64,000 nt of DNA, from NCBI GenBank assembly GCA_004294095.1, contig RDZR01000028.1, positions 1-64,000 of the forward strand. Reading direction: 5' to 3'. This document shows positions 36,830 through 44,957 of the stretch, piece by piece. The position numbers and the translations under genes were made by a program. The notes beneath the pieces were generated by a model. The model ran no database searches. It was not told where the DNA came from and saw nothing but the letters and a program-made list of their open reading frames with translations. How positions within the stretch are numbered: position 1 is the stretch's first letter; the number at the start of each line of letters is the position of its first letter. The stretch is from Verrucomicrobiota bacterium. Its GTDB lineage: Bacteria > Verrucomicrobiota > Verrucomicrobiia > Verrucomicrobiales > Akkermansiaceae.

Positions 36830-37459
36830 ATGCCATCAAGCAACGAACACACCCATCACCTAAATATTCGCCAAAGCCAGATGGAGATTAGCCACCCTAG
36901 AACGCTCAAAGGCGAAGACTTTGATCAACAGTTGCGCGATGCGGAGCTTGAGATGGAGCGTATCCAGCGGGAGAGAGATGATTTAGCGAGGAAAAAAATC
37001 GAGCTCGAGGAGCTAACTAAACGCAAGCGCGGCCTGCTGAGCCAACAAGCAGAATTGCTAGAAAAAATATCATCCTCGATCACACTGATCGAGCGCGAGC
37101 TATACAGCATGCGCCAAGAAGGTGAAGATCTAGAGCAAACGCGCGCCTGCTTCGCGACACATTTAGAAAGGCTTAATAAAATCAATCCCGAGCAATGGAC
37201 ACCGGCGAATCAAGTTGAGAAAATTGAGAAGGCGAGCATTCTGTTAGATCTAGCAGCCGATGATTATGATCAAGCATCCGCTCACTTTCAGAATGGCCGC
37301 AGTGCACCCATTTTTGGCCACGGCAGCAGCCGCAAAAACAATCACCCACGGCGTGGCGAAGCATCTGATTTCATGCGCCAATTGCAAAGTGGATTTGCCT
37401 TTAATTTACCCATCATCACACTCGGCGGAATTGCCTTGATCATTTATTTCATCAAATAA
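36830..37459 (+). CDS. Tail-anchored coiled-coil protein, unknown function
   Basis: 209 residues, not recognised. Residues 28-110 are very rich in Glu, Arg, Lys and Leu with heptad character (AELEMERIQRERDDLARKK), a strong coiled coil. A single hydrophobic segment at the extreme C-terminus (NLPIITLGGIALIIYFIK) suggests a tail anchor with the coiled coil in the cytoplasm. The next gene, 10 bp on, has the same architecture, so the two may form a membrane-bound complex. No signal peptide. Confidence 0.6.
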   Translation: MPSSNEHTHHLNIRQSQMEISHPRTLKGEDFDQQLRDAELEMERIQRERDDLARKKIELEELTKRKRGLLSQQAELLEKISSSITLIERELYSMRQEGEDLEQTRACFATHLERLNKINPEQWTPANQVEKIEKASILLDLAADDYDQASAHFQNGRSAPIFGHGSSRKNNHPRRGEASDFMRQLQSGFAFNLPIITLGGIALIIYFIK

Positions 37460-37469
37460 GCACACGACG

Positions 37470-37796
37470 ATGAGCAAAAAACAAAAGTTACAAGAAGAAC
37501 TGGAGCTTGAGCACTTAGCTGAAATAGAACGCGCGTTGCTAGCTCGCGAAAAAGAGTGTAGCGATTTACCGAAAAAACTCGCCAAGGAGAAACGAGACTT
37601 GGAAACGATGATGCCGCCGCTGGCGGAAATTAGTCATCGCGTAACCCTCAAACATCATGAAGAAACCGTCACCCGCGGTGCTGTTTCTAACACATTGCGC
37701 GATCAGAACCGCAGTATCATGCTTTTATTATTATTGATGATCGCTACTGGCTGCCTGATTTGGTGGGCCTACACGATCATCCAGCCGACTCATTAG
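37470..37796 (+). CDS. Small tail-anchored coiled-coil protein, unknown function
   Basis: 108 residues, not recognised. The N-terminal 65 residues are a charged coiled coil (KLQEELELEHLAEIERALLA), followed by a C-terminal membrane segment (MLLLLLMIATGCLIWWAYTII, about 84-104) and a five-residue tail. Same plan as the gene just upstream. Its end overlaps the convergent MGMT-type gene by 20 bp. Confidence 0.6.
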   Translation: MSKKQKLQEELELEHLAEIERALLAREKECSDLPKKLAKEKRDLETMMPPLAEISHRVTLKHHEETVTRGAVSNTLRDQNRSIMLLLLLMIATGCLIWWAYTIIQPTH

Positions 37797-38151
37797 CATC
37801 CTCCTCGGCGCAGCCGTTTTTTGAGGAATCAAAAATGGCTAAAAATGAGCCCGGTATGACACGGCCAGAGCGATCAAATGCGACGCCTTCCGAGCGCAGC
37901 AATTCATGCTTCTCAAGCATGCGCGCCCCCTGCGTCATGCCGTGAAATCCGCCGAGTGCACCATCTGAACGAACCGCTCGATGACATGGAACTTCGGGCG
38001 CAAAAGGATTTTTCGCAAGAGCGGAGCCGACTGCGCGCGGGCTTCCGCGGCCAATACTGGCCGTTACCTGCTTGTAACTCACCACTTTGCCTCGCGGAAT
38101 ACAACGCACGGCTTGATAGACGGCAGCTTCAAAATCAGAAATGTTGCACAT
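37777..38151 (-). CDS. MGMT-type O6-alkylguanine methyltransferase domain protein (short form)
   Basis: 124 residues corresponding to only the C-terminal catalytic domain: VYQAVRCIPRGKVVSYKQVTASIG, RAVGSALAKNPFAPEVPCHRAVRSDGALGGF. The alkyl-acceptor Cys in PCHR is present, unlike alkyltransferase-like proteins that have Trp there, so it may transfer alkyl groups from O6-guanine to itself. The usual N-terminal domain is absent. It starts 26 bp from the divergent outer-membrane gene. Confidence 0.85.
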   Translation of the reverse strand: MCNISDFEAAVYQAVRCIPRGKVVSYKQVTASIGRGSPRAVGSALAKNPFAPEVPCHRAVRSDGALGGFHGMTQGARMLEKHELLRSEGVAFDRSGRVIPGSFLAIFDSSKNGCAEEDANESAG

Positions 38152-38177
38152 TTTAAAAGACTAGTTTACAATCAGCC

Positions 38178-39059
38178 ATGCGCAAACAAATAGCATATAC
38201 AGTCGGAATTTTAGGCGTCTCTCTCGGTCAATTATCGGCACAAGAAGAATTGCCCAACATCGATGTCATCCAAGCCCGCTTTAATTTAACAGGTGAAAGA
38301 GATTTCAAAGACACCGCTGGCAGCATGGATTACAGCAACATCAACATCATGTCTGTGATTTCCAAACCGATCAACATCACCGAAACCACCTTCATCCTGC
38401 CACTTGCGCAATATGATCTGACGATGCTCTCGGTGGATGGCGCTCCTACCAGCCCGATTGGCGATGAAGATCTGCACTCATTTAGTCTCATGGCCGGAAT
38501 CGTAAATATGGAAAAAGGCTCACCATGGATCTTCGGTGGCTTTGCCCGGGCTGAGATTTCAAGCGATTTCCAACACATCAATGGCGATGACTTCACCTTC
38601 GATCTTGCGGCGGGTGCTGGCTACAAATTTTCAGATCAATTCACGCTCGGCTTCGGCGTAGCAGCCATCAATTTGAATGGCGATGCGATGATTTTCCCCG
38701 GCATCAATTTTGATTGGAAAATCAGCGAAGATTTCCGCGCGGGGCTTTACGGGCCGAATTTGATTGTCTCATACGAGCCTTGCGATGATTGGTCATTGAG
38801 CCTTCGTGGCAGACCAAGTGGCGGTTATTGGAACATCACCGATGATATGGGAGAATCCCGCAACATTGATCTCGCAAGCTACCAAGTCGGCCTTTTTGGC
38901 TCGCACCGATTGGTTGACAAGCTGTTCCTCCAAGCTGGTGTCGGTGTCACCCTAGGCGATGAATTGAGCCTGCAGAATTCCGATCAAGATGACCTTTGGA
39001 GCGAAGACATGGATGGCGCACTTTTTGGCGAAATTTCGCTCGTTGTTAGAGCGTGGTAA
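38178..39059 (+). CDS. Putative outer-membrane beta-barrel protein (DUF6268-like)
   Basis: 293 residues with an N-terminal signal peptide (MRKQIAYTVGILGVSLGQLSA). The rest alternates hydrophobic and polar residues in strands typical of a barrel (FILPLAQYDLTML, AAGAGYKFSDQFTLGFGVAAI, HRLVDKLFLQAGVGVTLG) and ends in an aromatic residue after LVVRAW, as outer-membrane proteins do. The DUF6268 assignment is by overall impression. It overlaps the convergent SET gene by 14 bp. Confidence 0.65.
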   Translation: MRKQIAYTVGILGVSLGQLSAQEELPNIDVIQARFNLTGERDFKDTAGSMDYSNINIMSVISKPINITETTFILPLAQYDLTMLSVDGAPTSPIGDEDLHSFSLMAGIVNMEKGSPWIFGGFARAEISSDFQHINGDDFTFDLAAGAGYKFSDQFTLGFGVAAINLNGDAMIFPGINFDWKISEDFRAGLYGPNLIVSYEPCDDWSLSLRGRPSGGYWNITDDMGESRNIDLASYQVGLFGSHRLVDKLFLQAGVGVTLGDELSLQNSDQDDLWSEDMDGALFGEISLVVRAW

Positions 39060-39609
39060 TTTCACTCAAACGCCGTTTCAGCTCATCCCATTGCTCGCGC
39101 GCCACAATGTAGCCAACGCAATTTGGCCGCCCGCATAAGCAGGGGTGATCTTGATAATGCTCCACATCAAACGCGTAGTCGAACGTGAGTTCCTCTCCCG
39201 GGGAAATGTCCCGCAGGGCATGGATAAATATCCGCCGCCCTTGGATCCAGGCCTCACAGTTCGGCTCGCATGAGTGATTGATCAAACGCGCCGTATTCCA
39301 AGGCACGTCGCCATCAATGTCGTATGTTTTATTGAGGGTAAAAATGTAAACAGCAGCATCGCCCGTTTGTTCGGACTTCGCTTGCTGAGCCACCCCGCGG
39401 CGCTCACTCTTTTTTTTATCAATCAGCTCGCCGACGTATTCGATAATTTTTTCCCCACCGGCAATCGCTTGCGCCGCGTAAACACCCCGTCCGTGAATCT
39501 CAGAATTTCTTACTTCACAAAGCTCACTCTGGCCGCGTTTCCATAATTTCAGAAGTTGCTGGTGAAGGGTCTGCGGGTTGTTCGCCAAGCGGCGATTTTT
39601 ACTGGCCAT
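39046..39609 (-). CDS. SET-domain protein (lysine methyltransferase-like)
   Basis: 187 residues. The SET domain is complete: the start EIHGRGVYAAQAIAGGEKIIEYVGE, the S-adenosylmethionine/catalytic motif INHSCEPNCEAWI, GEELTFDYAF, and a post-SET zinc cluster CLCGRPNC. In eukaryotes this fold methylates histone lysines; bacterial copies are scattered and their targets mostly unknown (ribosomal or DNA-binding proteins have been proposed). The N-terminal 35 residues are basic. It lies 12 bp downstream of the exported protein gene on the same strand. Confidence 0.88.
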   Translation of the reverse strand: MASKNRRLANNPQTLHQQLLKLWKRGQSELCEVRNSEIHGRGVYAAQAIAGGEKIIEYVGELIDKKKSERRGVAQQAKSEQTGDAAVYIFTLNKTYDIDGDVPWNTARLINHSCEPNCEAWIQGRRIFIHALRDISPGEELTFDYAFDVEHYQDHPCLCGRPNCVGYIVAREQWDELKRRLSEITTL

Positions 39610-39621
39610 GATTCGGATAAT

Positions 39622-40308
39622 CTAGCGGGATTCTTTTTTCTCAGTTGGTGGCAATTCGAGGTCCTGTGGCAACGTCGGGTAAAGGCTGCGAAGTTCGCTC
39701 ACGCTGATCCCAGCCCCATCAATGAAAGACCAATTGTTTTTCCCCTTATCCGCCACCGCGACTTGAAAACCGGTGCTATCAATAAAAATCGGCTTCGCAT
39801 CATCGGGCCGTATGATACGGAACTTGGTCGTGGTCGGAACCAGCACTAGCCATTTATGGAAAATCAATTTTTCAACGACTTGGCCATTGACCGTTTCCAT
39901 CGATTTTCCTGGGGCCACTTCGAATGATGCCTTCGGAGCGTGGGGTGTGAATTTAATCATGCTGATCCCTTGCTGCACCATCTGATCTGCCACGCCCTGC
40001 AACTGGCGTTCTAACACGTCCATCCCGCCCAAGCGCAATGCCGTGCGTTCTTTCCACTGTGGATTCATTTGCTCAATCGCCGCGGTAAATCTTCCCATGA
40101 CCACCTCATTTCCGAGCCGCGCCACCGCATCCACCGCCGCGGCAATCACCTCAGGTGGCGCGCTCACCCGAGTTGCTGGCTCTGCCTCGGGTGCTTCTGC
40201 AGGTTGATCTAACTTAGGCAGAGGAGGCAACTCAGCGGGCTCGGCAAAAACCCAACCTTGCGACACCAGCAATCCCACCCATCCCGCGCACAATAATCGT
40301 TTCATCAC
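39622..40308 (-). CDS. Exported protein of unknown function
   Basis: 228 residues with a signal peptide (first ~23, ending FAEPAE) and a Pro/Glu-rich linker (LPPLPKLDQPAEAPEAEPAT). The remainder, about 50-220, is a mixed alpha/beta domain with no motif I recognise. It may be a stand-alone transcript or share one with the SET gene 12 bp downstream. Confidence 0.55.
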   Translation of the reverse strand: MMKRLLCAGWVGLLVSQGWVFAEPAELPPLPKLDQPAEAPEAEPATRVSAPPEVIAAAVDAVARLGNEVVMGRFTAAIEQMNPQWKERTALRLGGMDVLERQLQGVADQMVQQGISMIKFTPHAPKASFEVAPGKSMETVNGQVVEKLIFHKWLVLVPTTTKFRIIRPDDAKPIFIDSTGFQVAVADKGKNNWSFIDGAGISVSELRSLYPTLPQDLELPPTEKKESR

Positions 40309-40444
40309 TTATCGATGGCCCCTTCTGGCGACCGCGTCAAGTGTAGCAGCAATTACACCAGACAAGATCTAAATAAAAAATCTCTCGAATTCCTTGACAG
40401 CTCCCTGAAAAATTGGATCTTCTGCTCGCCCGCAGCCGCGCAAG

Positions 40445-40518
40445 GCACCCGTAGCTCAATTGGATAGAGCGTCTGACTACGAATCAGAAGGTTAGGGGTT
40501 CGAGTCCCTTCGGGTGTA
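40445..40518 (+). tRNA. tRNA-Arg (anticodon ACG)
   Basis: A 74-nt cloverleaf: acceptor arm GCACCCG pairs with CGGGTGT, with a G-U at the first pair; D-arm GCTCAATTGGATAGAGC; anticodon loop with ACG in TGACTACGAATCA; T-arm GGGTTCGAGTCCC. The first anticodon base is read as inosine to decode CGU, CGC and CGA. CCA is not encoded. A perfect terminator follows 11 bp later, and a decayed toxin-antitoxin island lies downstream. Confidence 0.97.
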
Positions 40519-40528
40519 TTTCTTTTTC

Positions 40529-40563
40529 AAACCCTGTAACTCTCAAAGTTACAGGGTTTTTTT
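40529..40563 (+). terminator. Rho-independent terminator of tRNA-Arg
   Basis: Perfect 13-bp stem AAACCCTGTAACT (40529-40541) with AGTTACAGGGTTT (40547-40559), a 5-nt loop, and a T-run continuing to 40563. Confidence 0.95.
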
Positions 40564-40714
40564 CATCTTCACCGTCTCTCATGGCAACCAGACAAGCGGT
40601 GATGAAAGACTTGCAGCCTCTCCTCTAACAACCGTTGATTTTTTATTCTGTTAGAAAAATAATGAATCGCACGATGAGTTTTCCAATGGCTGCCAAGGCG
40701 GAGGTATAGGCGAC

Positions 40715-41794
40715 TCATAGCGGTTCGCCATCTTCATTGAGGATTTTTAGGTAGTGGGTGTAGGCGTAGAGCCGCCCGTAATTGCCGCCTGTGACTTCAT
40801 GGATCAAGCCGAGTGCAGTGAGCTTTCTAAATGCCAAGTTGACAGTGGGTTGGCTGGCTTTGATCCGCTTCGCAGCGGCACTTGTGGAGAGAATGGGATG
40901 GGTTTGTAAAGCAGCGTGGAGGCGGAGGACAGAGGCGGCCTCGGACTCAAGACGGACGCGATCATTCTCAAAGAGATCGAGAAGGCGGCGAGCCGTAGCG
41001 ACCGCTTCCCGCGAAGTTTCGATGACGCCATTGAGGAAAAAAGTAAGCCACTTTTCCCAATCCCCATGGAGCCGGACATCCTGAAGCAGCTCGTAATAAG
41101 TTTCCCGGTGACGTTTGAAATGCAGAGACAAATAAAGGAGCGGTTGACTAAGCATGCCTTCAGCGCAGAGGATAAAGGTGATGAGAAGTCGGCCAAGGCG
41201 GCCATTGCCATCGAGAAAGGGATGTATGGTCTCGAACTGAACGTGAGCAAGCGCCGCCTTGAGCAAAGGGCGGGTGGTGATTGGATCATTGTGTAGGAAT
41301 TTCTCCAGTGCACCCATACAATCGAGCGTAAGATCGGGAGGGGCGGGGACGAAGCGGGCATTGCCCGGACGTGTGCCGCCAATCCAATTCTGACTGCGCT
41401 TGAATTCGCCCGGTTGTTTTGCGGACCCTCTTCCATTTGCCAAAAGACGGGCGTGAATCTCCCGGATCATCCGCAAAGACAGAGGATGACCGTCTGCTAA
41501 CAGCTTGAGACCGTGCTCCATGGCATCCACATAGCAGGAGACTTCACTAACGTCCTCAGCAAAACCTCCGGGGGTGCCTCCAATTTCGTGGCGGAGCAAA
41601 TCGGACAAGGAGGATTGGGTGCCTTCGATCTGGGAGGAGAGAACGGCTTCTTTGCGAATGTAGGTGTAGAGAAATATTCTAGGATCCGGCAGCAAAGATG
41701 AAAAGAATTCTTTATAAGATTCAGGACATTTAAAGAAAAAACACTTTTCTTTAAATGTGATGCGGAGATGTAAAGGTTCAGGCCCGCTATGCAA
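40715..41794 (-). CDS. Fic family protein, probably truncated at its N-terminus
   Basis: 359 residues. The Fic AMP-transferase core HPFLDGNGRLGRLL is intact and the N-terminal inhibitory-type motif SSQIEGTQSS is present; a winged helix (LSTSAAAKRIKASQPTVNLAF) closes the protein. Relatives have about 50 further residues before LLPDPRIFLYTYIRKEAV; here that part is replaced by about 35 unrelated, Phe/Lys-rich residues that are encoded by a perfect inverted repeat. Fic proteins transfer AMP to target proteins and often act as toxins. It heads a decayed toxin island and may be non-functional. Confidence 0.8.
   Translation of the reverse strand: MHSGPEPLHLRITFKEKCFFFKCPESYKEFFSSLLPDPRIFLYTYIRKEAVLSSQIEGTQSSLSDLLRHEIGGTPGGFAEDVSEVSCYVDAMEHGLKLLADGHPLSLRMIREIHARLLANGRGSAKQPGEFKRSQNWIGGTRPGNARFVPAPPDLTLDCMGALEKFLHNDPITTRPLLKAALAHVQFETIHPFLDGNGRLGRLLITFILCAEGMLSQPLLYLSLHFKRHRETYYELLQDVRLHGDWEKWLTFFLNGVIETSREAVATARRLLDLFENDRVRLESEAASVLRLHAALQTHPILSTSAAAKRIKASQPTVNLAFRKLTALGLIHEVTGGNYGRLYAYTHYLKILNEDGEPL
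41726..41758. repeat. Perfect 14-bp inverted repeat at the Fic gene 5' end
   Basis: ACATTTAAAGAAAA (41726-41739) and TTTTCTTTAAATGT (41745-41758) with a 5-nt spacer. It lies inside the apparent coding start of the Fic gene, exactly where homology to the family ends, so it may mark a deletion joint or be a former terminator. Confidence 0.85.
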
Positions 41795-41886
41795 CCCGTA
41801 AATTAGTCATAAGACCTGACAAGCCGGAGTCCGGGAAATAGGATTGTGAACTCGGCAAGATTTGTGGGCGGGAGTTTGCCACTCAG

Positions 41887-42099
41887 TTAGCTGAGTCTGT
41901 GGCGCGGGACGGCTGATGAACCATGTGAAACGGCAGCTCGATTCTGCGAATCTTTGGCGCGGTCGATTCGATGGAAGCTGAGACTCGAATGGGATGGGTT
42001 GATCTGAAGATCGAATACGGTTGTCTTCACAGTCTTTTGTTCTTGGGCTGTGAGTTTGGCCAAGCTGCTGGTAAAAGTGTCGGAGATGCGGAAGTTCAT
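41887..42099 (-). pseudogene. Broken RelE-like toxin gene
   Basis: From the ATG at 42099 the frame reads MNFRISDTFTSSLAKLTAQE and on to FHRIDRAKDS, the first ~46 residues of a RelE-like (mRNA interferase-type) family usually about 80-90 residues long. After RAKDS the conserved continuation (normally an FWSxRVS type strand) is lost in this frame and the stop comes at 41887. A frameshift is likely. The start lies 9 bp after the end of the PIN-gene remnant. Confidence 0.6.
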
Positions 42100-42107
42100 C
42101 GCATTGG

Positions 42108-42666
42108 TTAGCAAAGCTCCAGATCATCAATCAGTCGCGCGGCAAAGGTGGGGCACGATTTGTCGAGCTCCACCAGAGTATCGAATTGTGTCTCGTCGTG
42201 TTGACCGGCAATCTTCGCGACGCGTTGAATCATCTGAGCCGGATCGAGTTCATAGAGAACCAGGAGGTAATCCTGTGGGTGGGTTGCTTCGACATTTCAT
42301 TCCTTGATCGAATCTGGAGGGAAGTCCTTCAGATTGAAGGTAACAATCAACGAACTTCCCGCACGGATGGCGGCGGCAAGAACGTGCCGGTCCTTCGGAT
42401 CGTTGGTCAGGCGCGGGAGGATGTGCTGGTAATCATCATTGATGGCGTCCGGAAAAAAACGCCGGACTTCCCAGTTGGAAGTAATCCGCCAGCTCAGAGT
42501 CCTATCCGAGCTTGTCCACGTGGGTCCGGCGCACTTCTTCGAGGATGGCATTGGACCAGATGGGAAGGAAAAGCCGGGGCTTTTCGGCGAGCCTGAGCAG
42601 TAGGTCGCAGACCCGGATATTTGCCAGGACGCAGGCATCCAAGCAGACTCTGAAATCCGCCCTCAC
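42108..42666 (-). pseudogene. Broken PIN-domain toxin gene (nonsense codon and frameshifts)
   Basis: Reading from a GTG at 42664-42666 gives VRADFRVCLDACVLANIRV and on to ILEEVRRTHVDKLG, a PIN N-terminus with the metal-binding Asp, then an in-frame TAG where Trp is expected. The PIN core continues in a second frame (EVRRFFPDAINDDYQHILP, then LTNDPKDRHVLAAAIRAG), and the C-terminus (VEATHPQDYLLVLYELDPAQ) in a third, ending at 42108. A healthy gene would encode a VapC-like ribonuclease. The GTG overlaps the antitoxin stop by GTGA, as in a functional pair. Confidence 0.8.
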
Positions 42667-43118
42667 CGTGTTTTGGCTTTGAAATCGCCCTCGTATTTCC
42701 CCGACTCCGCCACCTTGCGGAACATCCGGTTGAGTCCCTCGTGGCGTTCACCGTCCCTTTTGTCTTCATATTCTAGGAGGTCATTAAAGGCGATGCGGCG
42801 ATGAGTTCCTGCTTTGTGGAACGCAATCTCACCCGCTTCCAGAAGATCCACCAAGTGCTGCCGGGAAACTCCGAGATAGTTGGCAGCGGCCTGAGTGGTG
42901 AACTTCTCGTCCACCGGCATCATCACGACGGCCCGCCCTTCATTCATTAAGCGAACAATTCGGGCTAAATGCTGGAAAATCTCCTCGGGAATTTCCGTCT
43001 GATTTCCTTGATCATCAATGAGTTTTACATGTCCCGGCTCGGCGAAGGCGACGGTAAGACGACGGAGTTCGCTTTTGTTAATGAACGAAGGGTCTAATCG
43101 ATTTTTATGAGACAACAT
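42663..43118 (-). CDS. HTH (excisionase-type) antitoxin of the PIN toxin
   Basis: 151 residues. A helix-turn-helix of the MerR/excisionase type lies at about 80-130 (TTQAAANYLGVSRQHLVDLL, then GTHRRIAFNDLLEYEDKRD). This protein type is repeatedly found directly upstream of PIN-domain toxins and is taken to be the antitoxin and operon repressor. It looks intact while its toxin is broken, as expected if an antitoxin is harmless to keep. The region lacks the TGTTAGA word seen elsewhere. Confidence 0.75.
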   Translation of the reverse strand: MLSHKNRLDPSFINKSELRRLTVAFAEPGHVKLIDDQGNQTEIPEEIFQHLARIVRLMNEGRAVVMMPVDEKFTTQAAANYLGVSRQHLVDLLEAGEIAFHKAGTHRRIAFNDLLEYEDKRDGERHEGLNRMFRKVAESGKYEGDFKAKTR

Positions 43119-43223
43119 GGGAACTAGGTAAACGAGAAATCATAACCATACAACCAAATAAACGCTATAAACGCCATAATTTCCAGATTTTAGACGGTTC
43201 CAAATTCGGCGTAGCGCTGTGGG

Positions 43224-44903
43224 TTAGAACATGAGGTGGCCCGCCCATGCGATGATCAGGCTAAATCCTGCGGCCCACGCCATCTGGCGAGCGCAGAGCT
43301 TCACCGCAAATTTCCATTTCATTTCGCGGCCGATCGTCACAAGAGTGACCAAGCAAGGAAGCAGAACCCCGGCGAGATAGACCGCCGTCAGCACTTGAGC
43401 AGGAGTCGTGAGAGCGACTTTGAGGGCACCCCACTCGCTATCTAACAGCCCGATGGCCAAGCCGTCTTTGCGGATCGAGCCAAGGACGATGGCGGTGGCA
43501 GCTTCGCCCGGAAGATTAAAGAGCGCCATCAACGGAGTCAGCGCCTTGGACAGAGCATCGAGCACGCCGAGCCATGCGAGTGCCGCGGCGGCGAAGCAGA
43601 TGCCGATGAAAATCGGGAAAGCCATGATCACAAATTGTTTCAACGTGCCCGCCGTCTCGCGCCAAACGGCAAGCCACGATGGGCGGCGGAGAGGGCTGGC
43701 CTCGGGGATGAGCAATTTGTTGGTGGCGAGGCGCAAAGCCCGCGGAGTGGTGAAGCGCAGATAGATGAGAGTGGTGATCGAGAGCACGGCTAGGTAAGTG
43801 AGCCCCATGCCAGCCATTCCCGCGGCGGCAAAGACGGCCAGCGTGGCGGGAAGTTGATAGGAACATGCCGAGCCAAATGAGATGGCTGAGACGCAGGCCC
43901 CACGAGAACACGAAGTGCAGGCGCGGCTGGAAATGATGGCCGGAACATTGCAGCCAAATCCCATCATCACGCGAACGAGATCGCGCCCGCCGATGCCGAA
44001 TGGCCGCAAGTAGGGATGCAGGGCGACGGAGATTTTTTCAATAAGCCCGGTGGATTTATAAATCGCAAGAATCGCCGAAAAAACCAGAATCGTAGGCGCG
44101 GCGTAGAGGATTAAAAATGGAAACATCGAGACCAATCCGTAATCGCCACCGAAGAGTGCAGCGAGTAGCGATGGCCAGGTGGCGATCTGAGCAAGTGCCG
44201 GATCTAACAGGGATTTTACAGAATCAAAAAGCGCGTCGGCAATCCGGTTTGCCTGAACCACAGCGATCGCGGCGGGCAGAAAAAGCAGAGCAAGCGCGAC
44301 GAGCGGGAAGGAAACAAATTTGTCGAGCCAAGTCCGTCGATCCGGCGCGGCAGCAAAAGGTGCCGGGATCTCAGACGGAGCGATGACCGGAAAATGAGTG
44401 AGCTCGGAAACAGGCGCGTTGGCCAGTGAACGCAGACTCGCAAGGATCGCGGCGGGTGGCTTCCGGGCATCGATCAGGAAGACGGGCACTCCTAGTTTTT
44501 CTTGCAGAGCTGTTAGGGAATCCGCGGAGTTCTCGGCAGCAGGGATTTCATCAGCGAAAGTCAAAATGACAAAGCCGGGCCTGCCTGCGGCGATGGGTAA
44601 CAAGCTCGCTAGTTCTTCACTCGCGCGGCTTGCGCGAGCGATCAGCGCGATGCGGTCTGATTCTTCAATGCTCGCAAGGGCAGCTCGGGTGGTGGCCGTT
44701 TCCGATTCGCGGTGAAGACCAGGTGTGTCGATCCACTTCGCCTTGCCATCGCGGTAAGTCTCGCACGCAAGAGTCGAGCCACGGAAATTTTCCGGCAGTG
44801 GGAGCTTGCCTACGAGCGAGGCGAGAAGTTGCGTTTTGCCAACATTTTCCAAACCTAACAAAACGGTGGTCAAGGTGGTGGCTGTCTGACTTTGGGTGCT
44901 CAT
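43224..44903 (-). CDS. FeoB-like ferrous iron transporter
   Basis: About 559 residues from the ATG at 44903 (MSTQSQTATT); 44957 is a longer alternative. An N-terminal G domain has GLENVGKTQL (G1) and DTPG (G3), but where FeoB has NxxD (G4) it reads TFADE. The membrane part has the FeoB gate signature GFGCNVPAIISSRACTSCSR and two gate-type repeats with about eight to ten hydrophobic segments. Length is below the ~700 or more typical of FeoB, and no feoA is nearby. Iron transport is likely but GTP specificity may be altered. Confidence 0.8.
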   Translation of the reverse strand: MSTQSQTATTLTTVLLGLENVGKTQLLASLVGKLPLPENFRGSTLACETYRDGKAKWIDTPGLHRESETATTRAALASIEESDRIALIARASRASEELASLLPIAAGRPGFVILTFADEIPAAENSADSLTALQEKLGVPVFLIDARKPPAAILASLRSLANAPVSELTHFPVIAPSEIPAPFAAAPDRRTWLDKFVSFPLVALALLFLPAAIAVVQANRIADALFDSVKSLLDPALAQIATWPSLLAALFGGDYGLVSMFPFLILYAAPTILVFSAILAIYKSTGLIEKISVALHPYLRPFGIGGRDLVRVMMGFGCNVPAIISSRACTSCSRGACVSAISFGSACSYQLPATLAVFAAAGMAGMGLTYLAVLSITTLIYLRFTTPRALRLATNKLLIPEASPLRRPSWLAVWRETAGTLKQFVIMAFPIFIGICFAAAALAWLGVLDALSKALTPLMALFNLPGEAATAIVLGSIRKDGLAIGLLDSEWGALKVALTTPAQVLTAVYLAGVLLPCLVTLVTIGREMKWKFAVKLCARQMAWAAGFSLIIAWAGHLMF

Positions 44904-44957
44904 GGGCGTGGGTTCATTCAATGAGTGGACGCACCATTTTTGGGCGATGGACAGCAA

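Noticed and set aside
42515-42530. Third CACGTG (GTCCACGTGGGT) as a parS site
   Set aside because: Only the central bases match; the flanks are not palindromic, unlike the two perfect sites at mnmG.
42186-42596. Plus-strand frame of 136 codons
   Set aside because: It is antisense to the broken PIN gene, and the translated product has no recognisable features.
40445-43118. Integrative element inserted at tRNA-Arg
   Set aside because: No integrase, transposase, or repeat of the tRNA 3' end could be found downstream; only decayed toxin genes support foreign origin.
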